A stretch of 21,688 nucleotides of DNA from JANPCX01 sp031431125 (GTDB lineage Bacteria > Pseudomonadota > Gammaproteobacteria > Burkholderiales > Burkholderiaceae_C). The translations under genes and the position numbers were made by a program. The DNA is taken from contig JANPCX010000037.1 of the NCBI GenBank assembly GCA_031431125.1, positions 1 through 21,688 of the forward strand, written 5' to 3'. Positions 1 to 6,265 of the stretch are shown here, piece by piece (the stretch's first letter is position 1; each line of letters opens with the position of its first letter). Under the pieces are notes generated by a model. That model did no database searches. It was not told the DNA's origin and saw only the letters and a list, made by a program, of their open reading frames with translations.

Positions 1-57
1 AGCCAGCTCCAGGAATTCTCGTTTGACGTTCATGAGGTCTCTCGGTTGCCAGGTCAT
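1..57 (-). CDS. IS481-family transposase, N-terminal fragment (runs off the window)
   Basis: Nineteen codons are visible, reading MTWQPRDLMNVKREFLELA, and the frame stays open to the window edge. The start ATG has an AAGGAG Shine-Dalgarno sequence a few bases upstream, on the minus strand around 63-70. From memory, this opening (tryptophan near the start, then LMNxKREFLELA) resembles IS481-type DDE transposases, in which a helix-turn-helix domain follows. The catalytic domain is not in the window, so whether the transposase is intact cannot be judged. Confidence 0.65.
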   Translation of the reverse strand, partial: MTWQPRDLMNVKREFLELA

Positions 58-139
58 GCACTTCTCCTTGCGCTCGTCGCGCCAGAAAAGTGTTACCCAT
101 GTCCCCGCACACCTGTTACCTATGTCCCCGGTCCATACA
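1..139 (-). mobile_element. End of an IS481-family insertion sequence (partial)
   Basis: The leftmost bases hold the transposase-start end of an insertion sequence whose body lies outside the window. Read on the minus strand, a terminus starting TGTATGGACCGGGG (139 inward) is followed by the transposase start at 57. Two near-identical 16-bp direct repeats, TGTTACCCATGTCCCC (91-106) and TGTTACCTATGTCCCC (114-129), lie 23 bp apart and look like paired transposase-binding sites in the terminal region. The TGT...ACA tip and the transposase N-terminus fit IS481. The outer boundary at 139 is inferred from the tip and from the abrupt start of repeat sequence at 140. The other end and any target duplication are not visible. 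Confidence 0.7.
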
Positions 140-533
140 CTGGTGCAAAGAAAGTAAGCAAAGAAACACCTGAACACCAGCCTATTTGACGGGTGACGGA
201 TCGAACCGGGATTGGGGTGGATGCGCTGGTTCGGTTTGGCACCACTAGCCCTCGGGCGACGTTTTTTCGGCGGCTTGTCGCACCAGCCGTTGAACGCATA
301 TGACGCGTCCTGGGCATGCCGCCCTCTTGTGGCGTTTCGCAGTGTTGTGAAAAACCGCCGAGAAAACGTCGCTCGAGGGCCAGTGGCCACTGGTCGAATC
401 CAGACCCCACGTCTGCGCTCCCGTATCACGTTGCCTCCGCCCAAATAGGCTAGTGTTCAGGTGCTTCTTTGCTTACTTTCTTGCACCAGCAAGAAAGTGA
501 GTCGCCATGCCGGGGCGAATTCCCGGCGCGGTG
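140..533. repeat. Long-hairpin interspersed repeat, copy A (left arm truncated by IS)
   Basis: An imperfect inverted repeat about 394 bp long fills most of the gene-free stretch 58-711. The left arm (about 140-286) pairs with the right arm (about 342-533). Shared arm words include CTGGTGCAAAGAAAGTAAGC, CCTGAACACCAGCCTATTTG, a GTGGCCACTGG-like block and GCGACGTTTTCTCGGCGG. A small nested hairpin, CTTTCTTGCACCAGCAAGAAAG, sits inside each arm. The right arm continues outward through CCCGGCGCGGTG to 533. The matching outer part of the left arm is missing because the IS481 end abuts at 139/140. Copy B at 4913-5370 is the same family. The remaining 534-711 shows nothing I can assign. Confidence 0.75.
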
Positions 534-711
534 CTTCAAACAACGGCTGTCCTCCACCAAACGATGCTCTCCCACAGACCGGCCGTTCAGACTTCAAGGG
601 GCCGCACCCAATGCGATCAAGGCAATTGACAGACTCAGGGCCAACGAACTGAAGTCTGTCTCGAGATGGATATGAAAACATCTGCAGAACGACTATGGCT
701 TGAAGCAGCCG

Positions 712-1860
712 TTACTTGGGGCGTATTTCAAACGCCAGAAACTGAGTTGTCTGTTCGTCTGCAAAGTTGTTATCAGCCACCAGGACCAGGGTGCGGTTGC
801 CGTTGAGCAGGCGCGGGCCCCAGGTGATGCCCTCGATGTTGTCTAACTTCACGCCGTTGTAGTTGATTGGCATCTCCAACAACAGTTCGCGGGTCATGGG
901 CTTGTAGCTCGCTCCGGTCAAACTTTTGATGCTTTTCACGTCGGTGGTGTCCGCCTCTATTCGTGTCAGCACCAGACGGATCGTATTGCCGACGCCATCG
1001 CCAAATGCACGCTCCACAGCGATGAACTCGTTGTTAGACACTGCGAGCAACTCTGGCAAACCGTTGTCGGGCGGGAAGCGTCCGGTGGGAGCGCGGTCAA
1101 CCGGAATTTTCGGAAGTTGATAGGCGTACTGCGCTGTTTGTTGGCCAGTGACGGGGTCGAGTTTGACGACACGAACCACACTGCCCGCCGACAAGGTCGT
1201 GAGGGGGCCGTCTTCAATCAGTGCATCTTCATTGGCGGTTACCACCGTGCCATTGGGCGTGACGGTCAGCGCCTCGAACAGTTTGTTGCTGCGGCCGCCC
1301 GCAGTCGTGTTGTCCACATAGTTGAATGCCGCAGGCGTGTCGAATGCGCGCACGAAGCTGCCGTCGGTTTTGATCTCTCGAACGAATGGCTGAAACAGTG
1401 CACCCGGTGTCGCGCTCCAGTTGCCTTCGCTGGAGATGTACAGATTGCCGTTGGGTGCCAAACGAATGCCTTCTGGATCCACGGTTCGGGTGGTGCTGGA
1501 AAGCAAGTTGCCGTCCGGCCCTTTGATGTACACCATTTTGTTGATGGTGACGCTCTTGAAGGTGTTGGCATCGAAATCCACTGTCAGCGAGTAAAAACGC
1601 GGTGTACCTCTTTCACCACCACGGTCGTCTGAGATGGCCCAGTAGCTGCCATCGGGTGCACGGTCGATGCCAGAGATACCGCCAAACTCGACGCCCTCGA
1701 ACAGGGTTTTTGTTTTGATCGAGAAATCACCGATCAGGCGCAATGAGCCAATGCTGTTGTTTTCTGCATCATCGCTGCCGCCGCACCCACCGAGTCCGAG
1801 TGCAACGAAAAAAATGGAAAGAATCAACTTGGGTATGGCGTGAAATCGTCGCGTGAGCAT
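712..1860 (-). CDS. Esterase-like activity of phytase family lipoprotein
   Basis: A 382-residue secreted protein of the phytase-like esterase family (the PF13449-type beta-propeller). Members are usually periplasmic or outer-membrane-anchored and have poorly defined substrates. The N-terminus MLTRRFHAIPKLILSIFF is a signal peptide leading to a lipobox ending LGGC, so Cys26 is the predicted lipidated residue. The mature part carries family hallmarks: FGGISGIDRAPDGSYWAISD near residues 60-80, a DPEGI motif, EALTVTPNG, and LDNIEGITWGP near the C-terminus. The start is set at the ATG at 1860. An in-frame TTG 30 bp upstream would only add a polar leader before the signal peptide, and neither start has a strong ribosome site. 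It lies alone, downstream of the htpX terminator, so it is probably transcribed from its own promoter. The exact enzymatic role is unknown. Confidence 0.85.
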   Translation of the reverse strand: MLTRRFHAIPKLILSIFFVALGLGGCGGSDDAENNSIGSLRLIGDFSIKTKTLFEGVEFGGISGIDRAPDGSYWAISDDRGGERGTPRFYSLTVDFDANTFKSVTINKMVYIKGPDGNLLSSTTRTVDPEGIRLAPNGNLYISSEGNWSATPGALFQPFVREIKTDGSFVRAFDTPAAFNYVDNTTAGGRSNKLFEALTVTPNGTVVTANEDALIEDGPLTTLSAGSVVRVVKLDPVTGQQTAQYAYQLPKIPVDRAPTGRFPPDNGLPELLAVSNNEFIAVERAFGDGVGNTIRLVLTRIEADTTDVKSIKSLTGASYKPMTRELLLEMPINYNGVKLDNIEGITWGPRLLNGNRTLVLVADNNFADEQTTQFLAFEIRPK

Positions 1861-1982
1861 GGAACGTGCACTGGTGTTGAAAGAGCACAACCATAGAGAG
1901 CTCGTATGACTGCTTCATGTCACTTCAAATCAAAAAGTCGTTCACCGCTTGTGGACAGACTGAACACTCGAAACGACACAGC

Positions 1983-2008
1983 AAAAAAAAAGGGCGCTGA
2001 GTGCGCCC
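1983..2008 (-). terminator. Rho-independent terminator of htpX
   Basis: Read on the minus strand, GGGCGC (2008-2003), a five-base loop and GCGCCC (1997-1992) form a GC-rich hairpin, followed directly by a run of nine T (1991-1983). It lies 23 bp after the htpX stop codon, the classic position for an intrinsic terminator. Confidence 0.9.
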
Positions 2009-2031
2009 CTTGTTGCCTGCTTCGCCCGCAG

Positions 2032-2907
2032 TTACTGCGCCTGCTGCAAAGCCTTGATCCGGTCTTCAATCGGGGGGTGGCTGGAAAAGAGCGCCATCAA
2101 ACCACTGGGTTTGCTGCTGATGCCCAGGGCCTGCATGGCCTGCGGCAACTCGGCGGGCTGCAAGCCGCCCAAACGCGCCAAGGCGTTCATCATGGGCTGT
2201 TTGCGGCCCATCAGTTGTGCGGCACCGGCGTCCGCACGGTATTCACGCTGACGCGAGAACCAGGCCACGATGATGGCGGCGAGCACCCCCAGCACGATGT
2301 CGAGCACGATGGTGGTGATGTAGTAACCCATGCCCGGGCCATCGTTGTTGTTGCGCAGAACCACTTTGTCCACAAAGTAGCCAATCACGCGCGACAAGAA
2401 CACCACGAAGGTGTTCATCACGCCTTGAATCAAGGTCATGGTCACCATGTCGCCGTTGGCGATGTGGGCCACCTCGTGGCCGATCACGGCTTCCACTTCT
2501 TCGCGGCTCATGCTTTGCAGCAGGCCAGTGGACACAGCCACCAGCGAAGAGTTCTTGAACGCACCGGTGGCAAAGGCGTTGGGCGCGCCTTCAAAAATCG
2601 CCACTTCCGGCATGCCGATCTTGGCCTGGTCTGCGAAGCGGGCCACGGTATTGACCAACCACTGGTGGGTGGCGTCGGGCGAGCCGTTGATGACTTGGGC
2701 CTTGGTGCTCCACTTGGCCATGGGCTTGCTCATCAAGAGCGAAATGATGGCGCCGCCGAAACCCATCAAGGCGGCAAAACCCAGCAACTGGGTCATGTTC
2801 AAGCCGTTGGCCGACAGATAGCGGTTCACGCCGAGCAAATTGGCGGCAATGCCCAGCACGACCATCACGGCCAGGTTGGTCATCAAAAACAAGAACACAC
2901 GTTTCAT
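2032..2907 (-). CDS. htpX: Protease HtpX, membrane zinc metalloprotease
   Basis: The 291-residue product matches the length of the E. coli family member. HtpX is an inner-membrane M48 metalloprotease that degrades misfolded membrane proteins alongside FtsH. Two N-terminal hydrophobic segments (about 4-20 and 38-58) are followed by the catalytic HEVAH at 144-148. The third zinc ligand is Glu222 in REYRADAGAA, and two more hydrophobic segments (about 160-178 and 196-216) lie between them. The C-terminus has the SSHPPIEDRI motif typical of the family. The start is the ATG at 2907, preceded by GGAG; an upstream in-frame extension lacks family sequence. It lies 89 bp downstream of the DUF3025 gene on the same strand, so read-through from pyrC is possible. 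A clear terminator follows. In E. coli htpX responds to the Cpx envelope-stress system; no such box was identified here. Confidence 0.97.
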   Translation of the reverse strand: MKRVFLFLMTNLAVMVVLGIAANLLGVNRYLSANGLNMTQLLGFAALMGFGGAIISLLMSKPMAKWSTKAQVINGSPDATHQWLVNTVARFADQAKIGMPEVAIFEGAPNAFATGAFKNSSLVAVSTGLLQSMSREEVEAVIGHEVAHIANGDMVTMTLIQGVMNTFVVFLSRVIGYFVDKVVLRNNNDGPGMGYYITTIVLDIVLGVLAAIIVAWFSRQREYRADAGAAQLMGRKQPMMNALARLGGLQPAELPQAMQALGISSKPSGLMALFSSHPPIEDRIKALQQAQ

Positions 2908-2996
2908 GGCAATCGCACTCCAATCAAGCCGTAACCAGACGGCGGCAAGCAGCATATTAGGGGCAAGGCCGAAACTTCAATGCCTGGCCCTGAATT

Positions 2997-3770
2997 TCAT
3001 GGGGTTTTGGCGGTGGCATTGGCGGGACGGAACACGGTCTCGTCCTCGTAGAAGGCGAGCTTGTCATTGGCCGGCCACCAGCCAGGCACCCCGAGCAAGG
3101 GCAGGGGGTGGAAGGGCTTTTTTGCCAGCACATCAGGCTTCAAACTCTCCAGCAACAGGCCTTCCACATCATTTCCTGGCGGTAGCAGCCACACATGGGC
3201 GGTGATGCCTTTGCGCGGCATGACCAGTTTTTCCATCAGAGCGTGGCCGAAGAGGGTGAGCTTGGCGTCAAGCCAAAGCGATCTGTGGGTGATGAACAAG
3301 GCCTGCCAGTCGCGGCGTTTGAGAGCATCCGTCAACGCCACAGGGGCCTGCAACAGGGCAGCGTTTTCATCAAACAGCGTGAGCGCATCGCGCAATGCCC
3401 CACGCACCTGTTGCACGCCTTGGGCGGCGATCTCTGCCGCCTGAAGCTCGTTCAATCGTTTCTTGGCCTGCGGGAAACGCCACCACACCAAACCATTAAA
3501 AAGGTCGTGCAGGTTGTCTCGTGTTGGAACCTGGCGGGTGCGGTGGATGAAAGCTTCGTAGGCCTCACCTTCGGGCAATGCCGTCGCAGGTACAAAACGA
3601 ACCGGTGGTTTGGGCGACGGGCCCGAGGCATCCAATGCGCTCAAGCGTTCGACCACCGAACGACCACCTTGTGGTGTTTGCGCCAAGACCTCGCCCCAGT
3701 GGCGATAGGGTTCCAGCCAGGGTGCCAACCAATTGATGGCCGGTGTGTTCGGCGAGGGTTCCGTGTTCAA
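2997..3770 (-). CDS. DUF3025 domain-containing protein
   Basis: A 257-residue soluble protein of unknown function. The pattern fits the DUF3025 family common in beta- and gammaproteobacteria: an N-terminal WLAPWLEPYRHWG, a central TRDNLHDLFNGLVWWRFP, then HALMEKLVMPRKGITAHVWL and a C-terminal PLLGVPGWW. No membrane segments or signal peptide are seen. It begins 18 bp after the pyrC stop and in the same reading frame. The start is probably the TTG at 3770, since no ATG exists until deep in the protein and no strong Shine-Dalgarno is visible; translation may therefore be coupled to pyrC termination. Operon placement next to pyrC may reflect co-expression only; no function should be inferred from it. 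Confidence 0.87.
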   Translation of the reverse strand: MNTEPSPNTPAINWLAPWLEPYRHWGEVLAQTPQGGRSVVERLSALDASGPSPKPPVRFVPATALPEGEAYEAFIHRTRQVPTRDNLHDLFNGLVWWRFPQAKKRLNELQAAEIAAQGVQQVRGALRDALTLFDENAALLQAPVALTDALKRRDWQALFITHRSLWLDAKLTLFGHALMEKLVMPRKGITAHVWLLPPGNDVEGLLLESLKPDVLAKKPFHPLPLLGVPGWWPANDKLAFYEDETVFRPANATAKTP

Positions 3771-3788
3771 GCTGCGTCGAATCCGCGC

Positions 3789-4823
3789 TCAATCCACCTG
3801 CCGCCACGCCAGGGTCTCACCGCCGCGCAGCGGCTTGAGTTGGGCGTCACCATACTGCACGCTTTCAAGCAGCGTCCAGGCCTCTTTGCGCAAGGTCACC
3901 GTGCCGCTGTTGCGTGGCAGGCCGTAAAAGGCCGGGCCGTGGAAGCTGGCGAAGGCCTCCAGTTTGTCCAAGGCCCCGGCGGCTTCAAACGCTTCGGCGT
4001 ACAGCTCCAGTGCACTCAAAGCGGTGTAGCAGCCTGCGCAACCCGTGGCGTGTTCTTTCAAATGCGCGGCGTGGGGTGCGCTGTCGGTGCCCAGGAAAAA
4101 CTTCGTGCTGCCACTGGCGGCGGCTTGCACCAAGGCCAGTCTGTGGGTTTCGCGTTTGAGCACAGGCAGGCAGTAGTAGTGCGGCCGAATGCCGCCGGTG
4201 AAGAGGGCGTTGCGGTTGTAAAGCAGGTGGTGGGCGGTGAGCGTGGCGGCGGTGTACTCGCTCGCGTCGGCCACGTACTGTGCGGCTTCGCGTGTGGTGA
4301 TGTGCTCGAAGACGATTTTCAGTTCCGGGAAGTCGCGCCGCAGCGGGATCAACTTGGTGTCGATGAAAGCGGCTTCGCGGTCGAAAAGGTCAATGTCCGC
4401 GTCCGTCACTTCGCCATGCACCAGCAGCAACATACCTTCGCGCTGCATGGTCTCCAGCGTGGCATAGGTGTGGCGCAAGTCGGTCACGCCGGCATCGCTG
4501 TTGGTGGTGGCACCCGCGGGGTAAAGCTTGACCGCGACGACGCCTGCATCTTTGGCGCGTTTGATCTCGTCGGGGGGGAGTTTGTCCGTGAGGTAGAGCG
4601 TCATCAAGGGCTCGAACTGCAGGCCCGGAGGCACGGCCGCTTGAATGCGTTCGCGGTAGGCCACGGCTTGGGCTGCTGTGGTCACGGGTGGCCGCAAATT
4701 CGGCATGATGATGGCGCGGCCAAATTGGCGCGCGGTGTGCGGCACGACGGCCTGCAGCGCAGCGCCATCGCGCACATGCAAATGCCAGTCGTCGGGGCGG
4801 GAGAGGGTCAGGGTCTGGGTCAT
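3789..4823 (-). CDS. pyrC: Dihydroorotase (class II, E. coli PyrC type)
   Basis: The 344-residue product is the cytosolic zinc amidohydrolase that interconverts carbamoyl-aspartate and dihydroorotate in de novo pyrimidine synthesis. The metal-binding HLH motif is at His14 and His16 in DDWHLHVRDG. Lys99 in VVAVKLYPAGATTNS is the carboxylated lysine bridging the two metals. Later motifs are LLVHGEV, VFEHITT, LTAHHLLYNRN and GTDSAPHAAHLKE, which carries the catalytic Asp. The ATG at 4823 gives the standard N-terminus MTQTLTLSRPDDWHLHVRDG. A 47-codon in-frame upstream extension would run into repeat copy B and is not family sequence. The gene heads a likely operon with DUF3025. Only about 90 bp lie between its start and the repeat, so its promoter is either squeezed there or within the repeat. 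Confidence 0.97.
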   Translation of the reverse strand: MTQTLTLSRPDDWHLHVRDGAALQAVVPHTARQFGRAIIMPNLRPPVTTAAQAVAYRERIQAAVPPGLQFEPLMTLYLTDKLPPDEIKRAKDAGVVAVKLYPAGATTNSDAGVTDLRHTYATLETMQREGMLLLVHGEVTDADIDLFDREAAFIDTKLIPLRRDFPELKIVFEHITTREAAQYVADASEYTAATLTAHHLLYNRNALFTGGIRPHYYCLPVLKRETHRLALVQAAASGSTKFFLGTDSAPHAAHLKEHATGCAGCYTALSALELYAEAFEAAGALDKLEAFASFHGPAFYGLPRNSGTVTLRKEAWTLLESVQYGDAQLKPLRGGETLAWRQVD

Positions 4824-4912
4824 GTGGAAATTGTCGCAGACCGGGCGCTGGTTTTGCGCAGCTTGCACGCATGCTTGGCGCTGTCGGATGGGGTTGTATT
4901 TGGCACGCGGTA

Positions 4913-5370
4913 CACCGCGCCGGGTCTCGGCCCGGCTGCCGAGTAACTTCTTTTGCTGGTGCAAAAGAAGTCACGAAGAAAACACCTCAACACCAGCCTA
5001 TTTGGGTAGAGGTGGCTTGGTGTTGGAGCACAGACGTGGGGTCTGGGTTCGGTTAGTGGCCACTGGCATTCGTGCGACGTTTTCGCCTCGCTTCTTGGAG
5101 GCAGCACCTTTCGCCACAGGGGGGCGCCCCTCTTCGTCATTCCCGCCGTCGCGGGAATGACGCTGGTGGGTGAGCACTCTTAACGGAAGAACAAGCCTTT
5201 AACGTCGCCGTGAATGCTTGTTGCCACTGGCTGAATCCAGGTTCCACGTCTGCACTTCCGCATCAAGCCACCTCTACCCAAATAGGCTGGTGTTGAGGTG
5301 TTTCTTTGGTGACTTTCTTTGCACCAGCAAAGAAAGTTACTCGGCCGCCGGGCCGAGACCCGGCGCGGTG
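4913..5370. repeat. Long-hairpin interspersed repeat, copy B (both ends present)
   Basis: A 458-bp imperfect inverted repeat fills most of the gene-free gap 4824-5434. The outer ~105 bp of each arm are near identical: each starts CACCGCGCCGGGTCTCGGCC and runs through CACCTCAACACCAGCCTATT and GGGTAGAGGTGGCTTG. Weaker complementarity continues to about 5090 on the left and from about 5200 on the right. Each arm contains a small nested hairpin (GCTGGTGCAAA region), and the tip has a GCCGGG/CCCGGC palindrome. The arms share long blocks with copy A, such as CAGACGTGGGGTCTGG and GTGGCCACTGG, but the core (about 5090-5200) differs. It carries no plausible gene and could fold into one large stem when transcribed. 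Confidence 0.85.
5135..5162. repeat. REP-like 28-bp palindrome nested in repeat copy B
   Basis: CGTCATTCCCGC (5135-5146), a four-base loop and GCGGGAATGACG (5151-5162) form a perfect 12-bp-arm palindrome. Similar CGTCATTCCCGC palindromes are widely scattered in proteobacterial intergenic regions. It lies in the core of copy B and has no counterpart in copy A. Confidence 0.75.
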
Positions 5371-5434
5371 CAAATCAAAGTGGAAGCCTTGAACAGCGGC
5401 ACCAACAAGCGCCGCAGGCAACGCAGCATCGTCG

Positions 5435-6265
5435 TTAAACGATCTTCTCCCCCGGGTGCGTCACCTTGCGCATGGGTTCATACCGGGGCGCGTTAACGCA
5501 CAAGGGGGCATTGGTGGCACCACCGTTCCAGCTAGGGTCTTCAATCGACTCAAACACCTGACGCAGCTTCTGGCCCCAGGTGCTGCGGATCATGTGGAAG
5601 TAGGGGTTGTTCTCGTCGATGCAGACAATCTGATGGGTTTGCAGTTGATGGGCCGGGTAGACCAGCAAGTCCAGCGGCAAACCCACCGACAGGTTGGATT
5701 TGAGCGTCGAGTCCATCGACACCAAAGCGCATTTGGCGGCTTCGTCCAGCGGCGTGCTGGGGTTGATCATGCGGTCCAGTACCGGTTTTCCGTACTTGGA
5801 CTCGCCAATTTGAAAGTAGCAGGTCTCGCGCGTGGCTTCGATGAAGTTGCCGGCGGAATACACCAAGAACAAACGCATGGCTTCCCCGCCAATTTGGCCG
5901 CCAAAAATCATCGAGGCATTGAAGTCCACGCCGGCGGCTTGCAGGGATGCAGCGTCTTGCGTGTAAACGCGCCGCACTGCGCTGCCCAGCACACGCACCG
6001 CGTCGAACATGCTGGTGGCGTTCCAGATGGTGATGGGCGGGTCGTTGGGGTTCTCCGCGGGCAGTTTTTCTACTTGCAGAATTTCCCGCACCGACTGGCT
6101 GATGGACAAGTTGCCGGCCGACAGCATCACCATGAAGCGGTCGCCGGGGCGCTCGTAGACCATCATTTTGCGAAAGGTGCTGATCTGGTCCAAGCCAGCG
6201 TTGGTGCGCGAGTCGGACAGAAAAACCAAGCCCGCGTCGAGTTTGATGCCTACGCAATAGGTCAT
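5435..6265 (-). CDS. Proteasome-type protease, Anbu (HslV-like ancestral beta subunit)
   Basis: A 276-residue Ntn-hydrolase of the Anbu type, a bacterial relative of proteasome and HslV subunits. After removal of Met1 the N-terminus is Thr1 (TYCVGIKLDAGLVFLSDSR), with Asp17 in SDSRTNAG and Lys32 in TFRKMMV at the places expected for the proteasomal catalytic set. Further family features are MLSAGNLSISQSV, FNASMIFGGQIGG and YSAGNFIEAT. Its start overlaps the mutS stop by four bases (ATGA), so it is translationally coupled to mutS. Anbu genes often sit beside ATP-grasp, alpha-E and transglutaminase-like genes; none of these is next to this copy. Self-assembling rings are known for Anbu, but the physiological substrate is not firmly established. 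A role linked to DNA repair is not implied by position alone. Confidence 0.9.
   Translation of the reverse strand: MTYCVGIKLDAGLVFLSDSRTNAGLDQISTFRKMMVYERPGDRFMVMLSAGNLSISQSVREILQVEKLPAENPNDPPITIWNATSMFDAVRVLGSAVRRVYTQDAASLQAAGVDFNASMIFGGQIGGEAMRLFLVYSAGNFIEATRETCYFQIGESKYGKPVLDRMINPSTPLDEAAKCALVSMDSTLKSNLSVGLPLDLLVYPAHQLQTHQIVCIDENNPYFHMIRSTWGQKLRQVFESIEDPSWNGGATNAPLCVNAPRYEPMRKVTHPGEKIV

Noticed and set aside
1906..2934. A 342-codon plus-strand open frame opposite htpX
   Set aside because: It is rich in His, Gln and Gly in a pattern typical of antisense frames, while htpX on the other strand has all catalytic motifs.
3195..4946. A 583-codon plus-strand open frame opposite DUF3025 and pyrC
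   Set aside because: It is antisense to two well-recognised proteins, has no family motif, and is composed of residues expected from high-GC third-position bias in the reverse frame.
4824..4964. Longer pyrC product with a 47-residue N-terminal extension
   Set aside because: The extension is not family sequence and its 5' part is repeat copy B; the ATG at 4823 gives the standard dihydroorotase N-terminus.
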